From assembly GCF_000527155.1 (NCBI RefSeq), contig NZ_AZUQ01000001.1, positions 1,609,615 to 1,673,614 on the forward strand: DNA of 64,000 nt. Direction: 5' to 3'. The notes under the pieces were generated by a model. That model was not told the DNA's origin, ran no database searches, and worked only from the letters and a program-made list of their open reading frames with translations. The position numbers and the translations under genes were made by a program. Origin of the DNA: Haloglycomyces albus DSM 45210. Lineage in GTDB: Bacteria; Actinomycetota; Actinomycetes; Mycobacteriales; Micromonosporaceae. Shown piece after piece: positions 44,085 through 53,919 of the stretch; within the stretch, counting starts at the first letter, position 1, and every line of letters starts with the position of its first letter.

Positions 44085-45047
44085 GTGAACGGAAAAGTAC
44101 GCGAAACCACCGTGGGCAAACGGCGACCCGGTCGTCTCAGCGGCGTGATACTGGTGCTGCTGTCCTTGGCGCTTGCCTTCGTTCTCAAAGGACATCGCTT
44201 CATACCCAACTGGGGATTCAGTCTTGGAAGCCTGGTCGAGACGTTTCTGCCGTGGTTCGGTCTGGCAGTGCCCCTACTGGTCGTCTGGGCTGCGATACGG
44301 CGTTCGATTCTGTCATTGATCGCGGTAGCGATACCCGCCGTCGTGTGGGGGCTCATGTTCGTCCCACTGTTGCCGGACAAATCAGAGGGTCCGGGCGATC
44401 TGCGGATCGTCAGTCATAACGTCGAGGCCGACAACCCCGAACCGTCTCGGACGGCCCAGGATTTGAAGGACACCGACGCCGATATTCTCGCCGTCGTCGA
44501 AGTGACGCCTGACGACCTGATGTACTACGACCAGGAACTCAGTGCGGAATATCCGTTTCGGGTCGAATTCGGTACCGTATCGCTTTGGTCGAAATACGAG
44601 CTCAGCGATGGATATCCGGTTGATCTGGGACTCGGCTGGACGAGGGCGTTTCGCGTGACGGTCCAGGTGGAAAACAACCCGGTAGCCGTTTACGTAGCGC
44701 ACATGCCTTCGGTTCGAGTCAATACCACCGAAGGTTTCACGATTGAACAGCGTGACGTGGCCGCGCGTAGGCTCGGGACCGCCATTTCCAACGAGAACCT
44801 GGATCGGGTGATTCTTGCGGGCGATTTGAACGGAACCATGCAGGACCGGGCCCTCGCGCCGATTACCTACCAATTGCGGTCGGCGCATGCGGAAGCCGGA
44901 AAAGGATTCGGTTTCACCTGGCCGTCCAGCCTCCCTGCAGCCCGAATAGACCAGATCCTTTACCGAGGCCTGCATCCCACCGAATCAATCGTCGGTGATC
45001 GCACGGGTTCCGATCATTTGCCGGTCCAGGTAGACTTCCGATTGTAA
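44085..45047 (+). CDS. Membrane-anchored endonuclease/exonuclease/phosphatase-family protein
   Basis: The 320-residue protein has three membrane segments in its first 105 residues, then an EEP domain outside the membrane: LRIVSHNVEADN, DILAVVEVTP, VAHMPSV, VILAGDLNGTMQD and GSDHLPVQVDF supply the Asn, Glu, His, Asp-Asn and Asp-His metal and catalytic residues. Similar actinobacterial proteins are uncharacterised; phosphodiester or phospholipid cleavage is likely. GGAAGGGG supports the GTG start. Confidence 0.85.
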   Translation: MNGKVRETTVGKRRPGRLSGVILVLLSLALAFVLKGHRFIPNWGFSLGSLVETFLPWFGLAVPLLVVWAAIRRSILSLIAVAIPAVVWGLMFVPLLPDKSEGPGDLRIVSHNVEADNPEPSRTAQDLKDTDADILAVVEVTPDDLMYYDQELSAEYPFRVEFGTVSLWSKYELSDGYPVDLGLGWTRAFRVTVQVENNPVAVYVAHMPSVRVNTTEGFTIEQRDVAARRLGTAISNENLDRVILAGDLNGTMQDRALAPITYQLRSAHAEAGKGFGFTWPSSLPAARIDQILYRGLHPTESIVGDRTGSDHLPVQVDFRL

Positions 45048-45165
45048 GGACCGACGGTCTGACAATTAGAAAATTCCAATATGGCGCATGCAACCGATCC
45101 GGTTTCTCTCGCGTCTATTCAACGTGACAGACATTCCGCGTGTGCCAGGCCAGCAGGAGGGCCAT

Positions 45166-45942
45166 ATGGATGACGCCACCGAGATGCTGCCGACGCTCAG
45201 TGTGGACCCTCGGAACGCAGTCGATGTGGACGACACGGCGAACCTTCCATCGCAGGGTGAAGCTCTGATCGAACTCGATCAAGTGGGAATGACCTATCCC
45301 GGACCCCCTCCGGTTGAGGCGTTGAAACCAATCCGACTGCGGGTTTGGGAAGGCGAATACGTCGCCATCGTCGGCCCTTCCGGTTCTGGAAAGTCGACTT
45401 TGCTGAATCTCTTGGGGCTTCTTGACCGGCCGACGACCGGAACGTACCACCTGGACGGCAACGATACGTCTTCGATGAAGGAACGCCAGGTCACTCGGCT
45501 GAGAGCGGACAAAATCGGATTCATCTTCCAATCGTTTCACCTCATGCCACACCGCACGGCCAGCGACAATGTAGCGATGTCTCTAGTTTATAGGGGCATT
45601 CCACGTCGTCAGCGCCATGCGATCGCGGAGGAGAAGCTGGATCTGGTCGGGCTGTCACACCGCGTTAATGCGCTGCCCACGACATTGTCGGGTGGGGAAC
45701 GTCAGCGAGTCGCGATCGCCCGCGCACTGGCTACCGAGCCGTCGATGTTGCTATGCGACGAACCGACCGGAAATTTGGACTCCAGTACCGCCGCGTCCGT
45801 GATGGAAACGATCGATCGCCTCCATGATGAGGGGTTGACGATTCTCATGATTACCCATGACAAGGACGTTGCGGATCGGGCGCAGAGAGCTGTGACGATA
45901 CGAGACGGTGAACTCTTGGAAGGACAGGTCGCGTTACGGTGA
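45166..45942 (+). CDS. MacB/LolD-type ABC transporter ATP-binding protein (orphan)
   Basis: The 258-residue ATPase has a canonical P-loop GPSGSGKSTLL, Q-loop FIFQSFHLMPH, signature LSGGERQRVAIARAL, Walker B LLCDEPTGNLD and switch His in ITHDKD. These features, including the FHLMPHRTASDNV segment, place it in the MacB/LolD group that energises FtsX-type permeases. No permease is adjacent. AGGAGGG at 45155-45161 supports the ATG at 45166. The CRISPR array begins 50 bases after the stop. Its likely partners are at 18549-20970. Confidence 0.9.
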   Translation: MDDATEMLPTLSVDPRNAVDVDDTANLPSQGEALIELDQVGMTYPGPPPVEALKPIRLRVWEGEYVAIVGPSGSGKSTLLNLLGLLDRPTTGTYHLDGNDTSSMKERQVTRLRADKIGFIFQSFHLMPHRTASDNVAMSLVYRGIPRRQRHAIAEEKLDLVGLSHRVNALPTTLSGGERQRVAIARALATEPSMLLCDEPTGNLDSSTAASVMETIDRLHDEGLTILMITHDKDVADRAQRAVTIRDGELLEGQVALR

Positions 45943-45992
45943 GCCTCGGCCAAAACGTACAACGGTCCTAGTAAAACCGCAGGTCGATAAGT

Positions 45993-46444
45993 CTGCTCTC
46001 CACGCACGTGGAGGTCTACCAATACAGACACGTCACGTGCGGGACCGTGCTAACTGCTCTCCACGCACGTGGAGGTCTACCGGTCCGCGTTGCGGAGACA
46101 GGATCGGAAAACACCTGCTCTCCACGCACGTGGAGGTCTACCGGCCTCTTCGGACCCGAGCGGGCCGATCAACCCCTGCTCTCCACGCACGTGGAGGTCT
46201 ACCGGTACCAGGATAGGCAGCAGCGGCCCCAACACCCTGCTCTCCACACACGTGGAGGTCTACCGGACCGTGCGGACGCAATGGGCGTCCTCATTCGCTG
46301 CTCTCCACGCACGTGGAGGTCTACCGACACCGATTACGGGCAGAGTCAAGCAGAGGTACTGCTCTCCACGCACGTGGAGGTCTACCGGCCGGTGTGCGGT
46401 TGGTGGAGACGATCGGCGACCTGCTCTCCACGCACGTGGAGGTC
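45993..46444 (+). CRISPR. CRISPR array, type I-E-like repeat, 8 repeats, no cas genes in window
   Basis: A 28-base repeat (29 with a trailing G in most copies) starts at 45993, 46054, 46115, 46176, 46237, 46298, 46359 and 46421. It opens CTGCTCTCCACG, contains the palindrome CTCCACG-CA-CGTGGAG and closes GGTCTACC. Intervals are 61 bases (the last 62), giving 32-33 base spacers. Repeat 5 has one change (CACACA for CACGCA) and the last repeat decays after GGTC, so the leader lies on the left. Repeat length and the hairpin resemble actinobacterial type I-E repeats (GTGCTCCCC... families). The sequence before repeat 1 is only 50 bases from the ATPase stop. Confidence 0.95.
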
Positions 46445-46449
46445 ATCGA

Positions 46450-47178
46450 CTATTCGACCCTCAGGTTCTGCAGAAGCTTTTCGTCACCGATGCAGTCGGT
46501 AATGCCGAACGGCAGCCGTCCGTGCAAGGCCAGCGCTAGGTCGGAGGCGGAGCCGGCTACGCGGGCTTGCAGTGAGCTGTCGTGGCGTGGTTCCTCGCTC
46601 AGAATGGCGATGGTTCCGCCGTGGAATCGGCCGAACCAACTGCGGTCGGCGTCCTGGGCGAACAGCTGCACCAAACCTTCGCCATGTGGATGGGGGTGTA
46701 GACCACGCCCGGTAGGGAGGAACGAATCAAGTGCCTCTTCAATGGTCGCGACGGCAATGGCCTGTTCGAGGGGTGCGGTAGTTCCTTCAGCCATCTGAAC
46801 GTCCCAGCGCGCCAGAGCGGTGATCACCGCGCAGCGCCGGTACCAGAAGATCGCCTTGTCGCTGACCGGTGACCAGCTCCAGGCCGGTGATGCGGCGGGG
46901 TGTTCGGCAAAGGTCCGCAGCAGTCTCAACTCCGACGTGCGGAAGTCGGCGACGGCCGAGGTCGGGTTAACCTCACGTTCTTCGGGGTGCCCATTATGAC
47001 CGGTCGTCAGGATGTCGGAGGTCCAATCGTAGACTGCCGCCAACTCCACCAGCGCGTCGGCGATGGTCTGACCGGGACGTGAAGGCAGTGCGGCTGAGAT
47101 GTCCGAGTCGGTCAAGGCGCCGAGCATTTCTGCGGCTTCGTCACGGATGACCGCGACATAGTCCGTGATCGGAGACAT
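46450..47178 (-). CDS. Maleylpyruvate isomerase-like (DinB/MDMPI) family protein
   Basis: The 242-residue protein has the mycothiol-dependent maleylpyruvate isomerase N-terminal type four-helix bundle: RPGQTIADALVELAAVYDWTSDIL matches the family core and RRCAVITALARWDVQMAEG the later helices with conserved Arg and Asp. The usual metal-binding His of the first motif is not obvious, so catalytic function is uncertain. The gene ends 5 bases from the degenerate last CRISPR repeat. ATG at 47178 is preferred to GTG at 47187. Confidence 0.75.
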   Translation of the reverse strand: MSPITDYVAVIRDEAAEMLGALTDSDISAALPSRPGQTIADALVELAAVYDWTSDILTTGHNGHPEEREVNPTSAVADFRTSELRLLRTFAEHPAASPAWSWSPVSDKAIFWYRRCAVITALARWDVQMAEGTTAPLEQAIAVATIEEALDSFLPTGRGLHPHPHGEGLVQLFAQDADRSWFGRFHGGTIAILSEEPRHDSSLQARVAGSASDLALALHGRLPFGITDCIGDEKLLQNLRVE

Positions 47179-47224
47179 ACCTACCACCGTTTCATAGGGA
47201 TTGACGACAGCTTAGGCTGGTGGA

Positions 47225-48274
47225 GTGACTGATGCCAGCCGTAACCCAGAAGATGCCGTGTCATCTACCGGCCAACCATTGGCCCACTATACAACCTTGC
47301 GAGTGGGAGGACCGGCAGATGAATTGGTTACGGCGGACAATTCCCTGGAGGCGCTCGCGGCCCTACGGGAAGCGTCAAACAGCCTTATCCTGGCGGGTGG
47401 CTCGAACCTGGTCATCGGCGACAGTGGTTTTGCCGGTCGGGTTGTGCACCTCGTCGACGGCGGTTTCACCGATCTCGACGGTGGACGGTTCCAGGTGGAA
47501 GCGGGTCAGAACTGGGACGAGTTCGTGCGTTGGACCGTGGAGAACGGTTACAGCGGTGTAGAGGCGCTGAGCGGTATCCCCGGCTCGGCCGGAGCCACTC
47601 CGATTCAGAACGTTGGAGCGTACGGCCAGGAAGTCAGCGAGACGATCGAATCCGTTCAGGTGTGGGATCAGAACACGGATGAAACGTACGTGTTGAAAGC
47701 ACGGGATTGTGGATTTTCGTACCGTAACTCCATTTTTAAACGCAATCCGCGCTATTTCGTCATGACCGTTACGTTTGCCCTGGAACGGAGCGCACTGTCG
47801 CAGCCGGTGCGTTACGCCGAACTGGCTAAGCAACTGGGGGTCAGTCAGGGAGAGAAAGCCGAGGCGGCTGACGTGCGCGACGAGGTTTTGCGCTTGCGCC
47901 GGTCGAAGGGCATGGTTTTGGACCCCGACGATCACGACACCTGGAGTGCCGGATCGTTCTTCACCAATCCGGTGGTTGACAAGGTGGAGTTTGCCGAATT
48001 GGTGGATCGACTGGGCGAACAGCCCGTGCACCATGAGGTTGACGAGGGCATTAAGCTGTCGGCCGCCTGGTTGATCGGTAAGGCAGGGTTCCCCAAAGGG
48101 TACCGGCACGGTAATGCCGGACTGTCTACAAAGCACGTTTTGGCGTTGACGAACCGTGGCCAAGCGAGCGCGGCTGACATAGTTTCCTTGGCGCGCACTG
48201 TATCGGATAGCGTCTATCTTGACTTCGGTGTCCGCTTGCGTCCGGAGCCAGTATGTATAGGTATCAGCCTATAG
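47225..48274 (+). CDS. murB: UDP-N-acetylmuramate dehydrogenase
   Basis: The 349-residue FAD enzyme reduces UDP-GlcNAc-enolpyruvate to UDP-MurNAc, a committed step of peptidoglycan synthesis. FAD-binding YTTLRVGGPADELV, AGGSNLVIGD and GIPGSAGATPIQNVGAYGQEV are present, with the active-site Arg in GFSYRNSIFK, the Ser in SAGSFFTNP and the Glu in RLRPEPV, as in type I MurB. GGTGGA lies close to the GTG at 47225. Confidence 0.96.
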   Translation: MTDASRNPEDAVSSTGQPLAHYTTLRVGGPADELVTADNSLEALAALREASNSLILAGGSNLVIGDSGFAGRVVHLVDGGFTDLDGGRFQVEAGQNWDEFVRWTVENGYSGVEALSGIPGSAGATPIQNVGAYGQEVSETIESVQVWDQNTDETYVLKARDCGFSYRNSIFKRNPRYFVMTVTFALERSALSQPVRYAELAKQLGVSQGEKAEAADVRDEVLRLRRSKGMVLDPDDHDTWSAGSFFTNPVVDKVEFAELVDRLGEQPVHHEVDEGIKLSAAWLIGKAGFPKGYRHGNAGLSTKHVLALTNRGQASAADIVSLARTVSDSVYLDFGVRLRPEPVCIGISL

Positions 48275-48390
48275 GGAACGTGTTCATTCGTCGCGAACAT
48301 GCTTGAATCACCGTTAAAGTGCATTGCCGATGGCCCCTTATGGTCTATAGAGTAAGACTCACCATATGACTCTATGAATTTGGGAGCTTC

Positions 48391-51300
48391 ATGACCACGG
48401 CATACCCTTTGCAGCCGAACATTCACGGCGACACGATCGTGTTCACCGCCGAAAACGACATCTGGTCGACAACCGTCAACGGTGAAACGGCACGTCGCCT
48501 GACCAATACCCGTGGACGTAATTCTCACCCCGTCATCAGCCCTGATGGAAGCACCATTGCGTTCAAGGGTTCTGATGAAGGCCCCACAGAGATCTACACA
48601 ATGGACATTAACGGTGGCCCGGCGGAGCGTCTTACCTACCAAGGGACGAACATCCACAGTCTGGCATGGAACCCGAGTGGAACGTCCATTCGTTATTCCA
48701 GCGACCACCACAACCTCAAGGCCGGGGACTACCATCTATGGGAGGTTCCCGCCGACGGCGGTCGGCCGGAACGGCTTCCGTGGGGACGTGGTCTCAAAAT
48801 GGCCGAAGCCGAGGATGGAACGGTCGTCATCTCCCGCGGGCACCCGTCTCGCGGTGCCGCCTATCATAAGCGCTATCGCGGTGGAACGGCTGGACATCTC
48901 TGGATTAAACTTCCCGGTGATTCGGAGTTCCGGAGAATGACCGAGCTGGACGGTTACATCGAATCCCCCTGTTTTGTGGGAGAGAGGCTCTATTTCGTCT
49001 CCGACTCGGAGGGGTACGGAAACGTCTACTCCGTCAAATACGACGGAACCGACCTCCGTCGTCACAGCGATCATGCCGATTTTTACGCCCGTGGTCTCAG
49101 CACCGACGGAAGTAAGTTGGTTTACCACGCCGGTGGACAGCTCTACCTGGTCGATCCCGCGGTCGACGAACCCCGGCCCGTCGATTCCACGATCCCGTCT
49201 ACCGAATCGCGCAAGGCCCGCCGCTTTGTGGATTCAGTGGAATTCCTACAGCACATCGCCCCGTCGTACGACGGCAAACGACTGGCCGTCGCGACCAGAG
49301 GGAAACTGTTCAACTTCCACACTTTCGACGGGCCCGTGTTGCAACTGGGAGAACGGGACGGCACCGCGTATCGCCTTCCCACCTGGTTGGCCGAGGACAA
49401 TCACCTTCTGGCCCTTGCCAGTGACAAACAGACCGAGGAGTATCCGGTCCTCTTCGACGCCGATGGCAATGCCACTCGCATCGAAGGTGTGGACGAGGTC
49501 GGTCGTATCATCGAGATCATCGCCTTCCCCAAGGGAAAGAAGGTCGCGTTCGCCGATCACCGTGGTTCGTTGTTCACACTGGACTTGGAATCCGGCGAGG
49601 CGGCGCAACGGATCGCGTATACGCCCTTCGGCAATGGAATCAGGGACCTTGCGGTATCACCGGACGGCAAATGGTTGGCTTACGCCTGTGGTGTCGGTAC
49701 CCCTGACGGGTATGAATCGATGAATCGAACCGAGGTGCACCTCTACGACATCGATAGTGGAGTCGAACATCAGGTGATGGACAACCTGGTGACCGAATAC
49801 GCGCCCAGTTTTGACCCGCAGGGCAAATATCTGTACGTCATTTCCAACCGTGATTTCAACGCCTCCTACGACACCATTGATTTCGACCTCCATTTCGCAG
49901 AAGGTGCACGTCCGTACGCGGTCGTCTTGGATTCGCAGACTCCGGCACCGTTCGTACCGACTGGAGCCGACAAGGCCGATGACGAGGAGGACTCTGACGC
50001 CGAGTCGGAGGTCGAGGTAAAGGTCGACATCAATGGTCTGCGCTTGCGTGCCGTCGCACTACCTGTGGAGCCTTCCGGATATGAGGCGGTATTCGGCGCG
50101 AACGGGAAGGTGTTCACACTTTCACGGCCACCCAAACCGTCCAGTGCGGCCGCTATCTTCCAGACCACGCCGCCGGCGGACGGAGTTCTGCAGAGCATCG
50201 ACGTGACGACCGGCAAAGTGGAGACCTTCGCCGACAACGTTACCGACGCTTGGCTCTCTGCCGACCACTCCACCTTGGTGTACCGCTCGGGCAATCGTTT
50301 CCGTTCGGTCGCCAGCGATGCCAAGGTTCCGGAAGGGGACGCCGTCGGTCGCGATACCGGCTGGGTCGACATTGGACGTGTGACGGTCTCGGTCCGCCCG
50401 ACCGCCGAGTGGCCGCAGATGTTCGCCGAGGCCTGGCGTCTGCAGCGTGACCACTTCTGGCTGGAGGATGTCGGGGGCGTCGATTGGAACGAGGTCTTCG
50501 AACGTTACGCACCGTTGGCCGAGCGGGTGGGATCTCGTGCGGAGTTCTCGGATCTGCTGTGGGAGGTTCAAGGTGAAGTGGGTACCTCTCACGCCTATGA
50601 ACTTCTGGGCGACTACGGTGACGCCGATCAGTATCCGGTCGGTTCGTTGGCCGCCGAGTACGAGTACGACGAGCGTGCCGGGCGGTGGACGATTGCCTCG
50701 TTCGCCCAGGGAGACACGTGGGCGGAGAGCCGTACGTCTCCGTTGACCCGGCCGGGAGTGAACGTCGAACCGGGCGATTACCTGTTGGCGGTCGACGGAC
50801 AGGAGCTGGACGCCGATACACCGCCGGAGGCGCTTCTGGTGAATCGGGCCGGTAGCGAGATTCAATTGACCGTGCAGCACGGTTCCGAAGAGCCGCGCCG
50901 AGTCATGGTACGGCCGTTGCCCGCTGATAAGGGTGTCTTCTACCGCGATTGGGTGGAGAAGAACCGGGAGGCCGTACACAAGGCCACCGACGGGCGTGTG
51001 GGTTACCTGCACATCCCCGATATGAGCGCCGACGGGTTCGCGGAGTTCTACCGTGGCCTCATGTCGGAGATCTTCCGCCACGCTCTCATCGTGGACATGC
51101 GTTTCAACGGCGGTGGACACGTCTCTCAGCTGCTGTGGGATCGGCTCGAACCGAAGAGGCTGGCCCATGCGGTGTCGAAGGACTCGCGGCCCAGTCCGTT
51201 CAATGCGCCGAAACGACGCGGTCCCATGGTCGCCTTGGCCAATGAACACTCCGGTTCGGACGGAGACATCGGCCCCCTGACCTTCCGGGAACGCGGCATG

Positions 51301-51630
51301 GGTCCTGTGATCGGTACCCGGACGTGGGGCGGGGTCGTTGGAATCAACCCGAGGTTCCGGCTGTCCGACGGCACCATGGTGACGCAGCCGGAAGTAGCGA
51401 TTCGTTTCAACAGCGTCGGATTCGGCGTGGAAAACTACGGAGTCGATCCCGACATCACGGTGGAGTACACTCCCGACGATTTCGCCTCGGGAGTTGACCG
51501 GCAGTTGCAAACCGCCATTGAGACGGTGGTGAAACAGTTGGCCGAGGACGGCTATGACAAGATCGAGATAGACGAGTACCCGTCAGTTACTCCTCCGGAA
51601 CTGGGTCCGCGCCCTCAGGATCGGCGTTGA
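48391..51630 (+). CDS. tri: Tricorn protease homologue
   Basis: The 1079-residue protein has the full tricorn layout: a beta-propeller starting YPLQPNIHGDTIVFTAENDIW, a second propeller, a PDZ domain (PGVNVEPGDYLLAVDGQEL) and a C-terminal S41 protease domain. The catalytic Ser lies in NEHSGSDGD, the His in GEVGTSHAYELLGDYGD and the Glu region in WGGVVGI. It degrades peptides released by the proteasome or other proteases in the cytoplasm. An acidic insert near residue 530 (ADKADDEEDSDAESEVEVK) is notable. GGGAG precedes the ATG. Confidence 0.95.
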   Translation: MTTAYPLQPNIHGDTIVFTAENDIWSTTVNGETARRLTNTRGRNSHPVISPDGSTIAFKGSDEGPTEIYTMDINGGPAERLTYQGTNIHSLAWNPSGTSIRYSSDHHNLKAGDYHLWEVPADGGRPERLPWGRGLKMAEAEDGTVVISRGHPSRGAAYHKRYRGGTAGHLWIKLPGDSEFRRMTELDGYIESPCFVGERLYFVSDSEGYGNVYSVKYDGTDLRRHSDHADFYARGLSTDGSKLVYHAGGQLYLVDPAVDEPRPVDSTIPSTESRKARRFVDSVEFLQHIAPSYDGKRLAVATRGKLFNFHTFDGPVLQLGERDGTAYRLPTWLAEDNHLLALASDKQTEEYPVLFDADGNATRIEGVDEVGRIIEIIAFPKGKKVAFADHRGSLFTLDLESGEAAQRIAYTPFGNGIRDLAVSPDGKWLAYACGVGTPDGYESMNRTEVHLYDIDSGVEHQVMDNLVTEYAPSFDPQGKYLYVISNRDFNASYDTIDFDLHFAEGARPYAVVLDSQTPAPFVPTGADKADDEEDSDAESEVEVKVDINGLRLRAVALPVEPSGYEAVFGANGKVFTLSRPPKPSSAAAIFQTTPPADGVLQSIDVTTGKVETFADNVTDAWLSADHSTLVYRSGNRFRSVASDAKVPEGDAVGRDTGWVDIGRVTVSVRPTAEWPQMFAEAWRLQRDHFWLEDVGGVDWNEVFERYAPLAERVGSRAEFSDLLWEVQGEVGTSHAYELLGDYGDADQYPVGSLAAEYEYDERAGRWTIASFAQGDTWAESRTSPLTRPGVNVEPGDYLLAVDGQELDADTPPEALLVNRAGSEIQLTVQHGSEEPRRVMVRPLPADKGVFYRDWVEKNREAVHKATDGRVGYLHIPDMSADGFAEFYRGLMSEIFRHALIVDMRFNGGGHVSQLLWDRLEPKRLAHAVSKDSRPSPFNAPKRRGPMVALANEHSGSDGDIGPLTFRERGMGPVIGTRTWGGVVGINPRFRLSDGTMVTQPEVAIRFNSVGFGVENYGVDPDITVEYTPDDFASGVDRQLQTAIETVVKQLAEDGYDKIEIDEYPSVTPPELGPRPQDRR

Positions 51631-51845
51631 CCGTACGGAGAACAGAGACCACCCAGGCCGGAAGGTCGAGATTCCTGGGTGAGACGCGGCGTCTATAATG
51701 AGGCACATTCAGACCGTTGTGGTGGCGGCTTTTTCATGCTGCCGCAACAACGGTGTATGCCCCCCGGTACGATGGCAGGCCTTCCTTAGGCTGGAGACGT
51801 ATCGGAATTCAGTGCAAACGTATTCTCAACCGAGAAAAGGAAACC

Positions 51846-52757
51846 ATGAAGAAAACACTCGGAAAGCGCGCATTGGCCCTGACCGGTGCGACCGGCCTGG
51901 CCATCAGCCTGGCGGCCTGCAACGGCGATGACAGCAGCGACGATTCGAAGGACAACAACGAAGAATCGTCCGCCAGCCCCTTCGAAGCGGTTCTGGCTTC
52001 GACGGACGGCTTCAAATCCGAAGCCTATGCGGCCACCATGGAAGCCACCTTGGAAGGTGAGCTGTTCATGTCCGGCAGCATGGAGTACGCCGATGACAGC
52101 AACAACTCCGCCGACATGGAGATGTACATGTCGGCAATGTTTGACATCATGGCCGAGTCGAACCCCGAGATGGCCGACATGATGGAAGACGAGGAAATGA
52201 GCGGCATGATGGATTCGATGTTCGCCGACACCTCCGTTAAGACCATTGTGTCCGACGGCGACATGTACATGCACATGAGCGGTGGAATGATGGACATGCT
52301 CGTCGAGCAGTACGGCGAGGACTACTGGATCCAGGTTCCTCCGGAAGAAGCCGAGCAGGCCTTGGCGATGGCCGAGGGTCAGCAGGTTGACATCGCCGGC
52401 GACGCCAAGTCGATCATTGAAGACCTGGAAGACGTCGAAGAGATCGAAGACGGCACCTACGAGGGCACCCTGGTCGAAGGCAGCGACGCCTACGACTCCT
52501 TTATGGGTGGAGAGGCCATGTCGGACGACACTACGAGCTTCGAAGACGCGACCGTGACCGTCGCCCTGGACGACCAGGACCGTCTGGACAAACTGAGCTT
52601 CACCACCACGATGACGGATACCGAACAGGGCCTGTCCATGGAAATGGACACCACCATCGACGTAACCGAGTGGGGCGGCGACTACGACTTCAGCGCGCCT
52701 GAGGGCAACGTCATCACTCAGGATGAGTTCGAAGACTTCGAGCCGTCCGGTCTGTAA
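51846..52757 (+). CDS. Met- and acid-rich lipoprotein (LppX/LprG-like fold possible)
   Basis: The 303-residue protein has a lipoprotein signal with lipobox LAAC (Cys25). Residues 65-151 contain 21 Met together with many Asp and Glu, including EMADMMEDEEMSGMMDSM. The rest (WIQVPPEEAEQALA, GDAKSIIEDLEDVEEIEDGTYEGTLVEG, DDQDRLDKLSFTTTM) resembles the actinobacterial lipoproteins with a half-barrel fold that carry lipids in mycobacteria. Lipid carriage or metal capture are possibilities, neither shown. GAAAAGGA precedes the ATG at 51846; the upstream extension is rejected because it would bury the signal peptide. Confidence 0.8.
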   Translation: MKKTLGKRALALTGATGLAISLAACNGDDSSDDSKDNNEESSASPFEAVLASTDGFKSEAYAATMEATLEGELFMSGSMEYADDSNNSADMEMYMSAMFDIMAESNPEMADMMEDEEMSGMMDSMFADTSVKTIVSDGDMYMHMSGGMMDMLVEQYGEDYWIQVPPEEAEQALAMAEGQQVDIAGDAKSIIEDLEDVEEIEDGTYEGTLVEGSDAYDSFMGGEAMSDDTTSFEDATVTVALDDQDRLDKLSFTTTMTDTEQGLSMEMDTTIDVTEWGGDYDFSAPEGNVITQDEFEDFEPSGL

Positions 52758-52799
52758 AAAGGCAACCGGATTGCTGTGAAGTAATCGAATGTTGACTAC

Positions 52800-52844
52800 G
52801 TAGGACCGCGGTTTCGTGACACGATCCGGCGGTCCTACTTTTTT
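52800..52844 (+). terminator. Terminator of the lipoprotein gene
   Basis: GTAGGACCGC at 52800-52809 pairs with GCGGTCCTAC at 52829-52838, followed by six T. Confidence 0.9.
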
Positions 52845-52934
52845 ATGTCAGCTGTGACCGTGATCGGTGACGACCACCAGGTCCGTATGCCGGCAGATCA
52901 GATCGTCGGAAACCGGACGACCCTGGAAACCGCT

Positions 52935-52965
52935 AAGGGCCCGCAAGCTTCGCTTGCGGGCCCTT
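52935..52965 (-). terminator. Terminator of sucCD
   Basis: AAGGGCCCGCAAG at 52935-52947 pairs exactly with 52953-52965. It lies about 65 bases beyond the sucD stop on the minus strand. Confidence 0.75.
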
Positions 52966-53029
52966 TACGTCGTCTTAGTCGGTGTGTTCCATCGACTAAG
53001 TGGACAACTCTACCGATTGACTCGGCGCT

Positions 53030-53917
53030 CTACTGGTTCTCAATGACCTCGCGCATGAGACGAGCCGTTTCGGACGGGGTCTTACCGACCTTGACGCCCG
53101 CGGCTTCGAGAGCTTCCTTCTTCGAGTCGGCGGTACCGGCCGAACCGGAGATGATCGCACCGGCGTGTCCCATGGTCTTTCCGGGAGGTGCGGTGAATCC
53201 GGCGATGTAGCCGACGACGGGCTTGGTGATGTTGTCCTTGATGTACTCGGCGGCACGCTCTTCGGCGTCCCCACCGATTTCACCGATCATCACGATCGCC
53301 TTGGTGTCGGGGTCCTCCTCGAAGGCCTTGAGGCAGTCGATGTGAGTGGTGCCGATGACCGGGTCCCCACCGATTCCGACGGAGGTGGAGAAGCCGATGT
53401 CACGCAGTTCGAACATCAGCTGGTAGGTCAGCGTACCGGACTTGGAGACCAGGCCGATGGGGCCGGAACCGGTGATGTCGGCGGGAGTGATGCCCGCGTT
53501 CGACTTGCCGGGCGAGGCGACGCCGGGGCAGTTGGGACCCACGATGCGGGTCTTGTTGCCCTTGCTTTCGGCGTGGTTCCAGAACGCGACCGCGTCGTGA
53601 ACCGGAATTCCCTCGGTGATGACGACCGCCAGCTCGATTTCGGCGTCCACGGCTTCGATGACGGCGGCCTTGCAGAAGGCCGGTGGCACGAATACGACCG
53701 ATACGTTGGCACCCGTCTCGGCCATGGCGTCCTGAACCGAGGCGAACACGGGGAGGCTGGTGCCGTCCACGTCCACCTTGGTGCCCGCCTTGCGCGGGTT
53801 AACGCCACCGACGATGTTGGTCCCTGCCTTCAGCATGCGGCGAGTGTGCTTCATGCCCTCGGAACCGGTCATGCCCTGAACGATGACTTTACTGTTCTCA
53901 TCTAGGAAAATCGCCAT
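53030..53917 (-). CDS. sucD: Succinyl-CoA synthetase alpha subunit
   Basis: The 295-residue subunit binds CoA and carries the phosphorylated His in [43 protein letters not shown] and [15 protein letters not shown] are the CoA-binding and subunit-contact motifs. With SucC it interconverts succinyl-CoA and succinate with nucleotide triphosphate formation. It begins 2 bases after the sucC stop, so the two are translationally coupled. Confidence 0.97.
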   Translation of the reverse strand: MAIFLDENSKVIVQGMTGSEGMKHTRRMLKAGTNIVGGVNPRKAGTKVDVDGTSLPVFASVQDAMAETGANVSVVFVPPAFCKAAVIEAVDAEIELAVVITEGIPVHDAVAFWNHAESKGNKTRIVGPNCPGVASPGKSNAGITPADITGSGPIGLVSKSGTLTYQLMFELRDIGFSTSVGIGGDPVIGTTHIDCLKAFEEDPDTKAIVMIGEIGGDAEERAAEYIKDNITKPVVGYIAGFTAPPGKTMGHAGAIISGSAGTADSKKEALEAAGVKVGKTPSETARLMREVIENQ

Positions 53918-53919
53918 CG

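Noticed and set aside
46008-46502. Open frames across the CRISPR repeats
   Set aside because: They translate the repeat itself (recurring LHARGGLP or MEVYR) because repeats and spacers happen to keep frame; no protein family.
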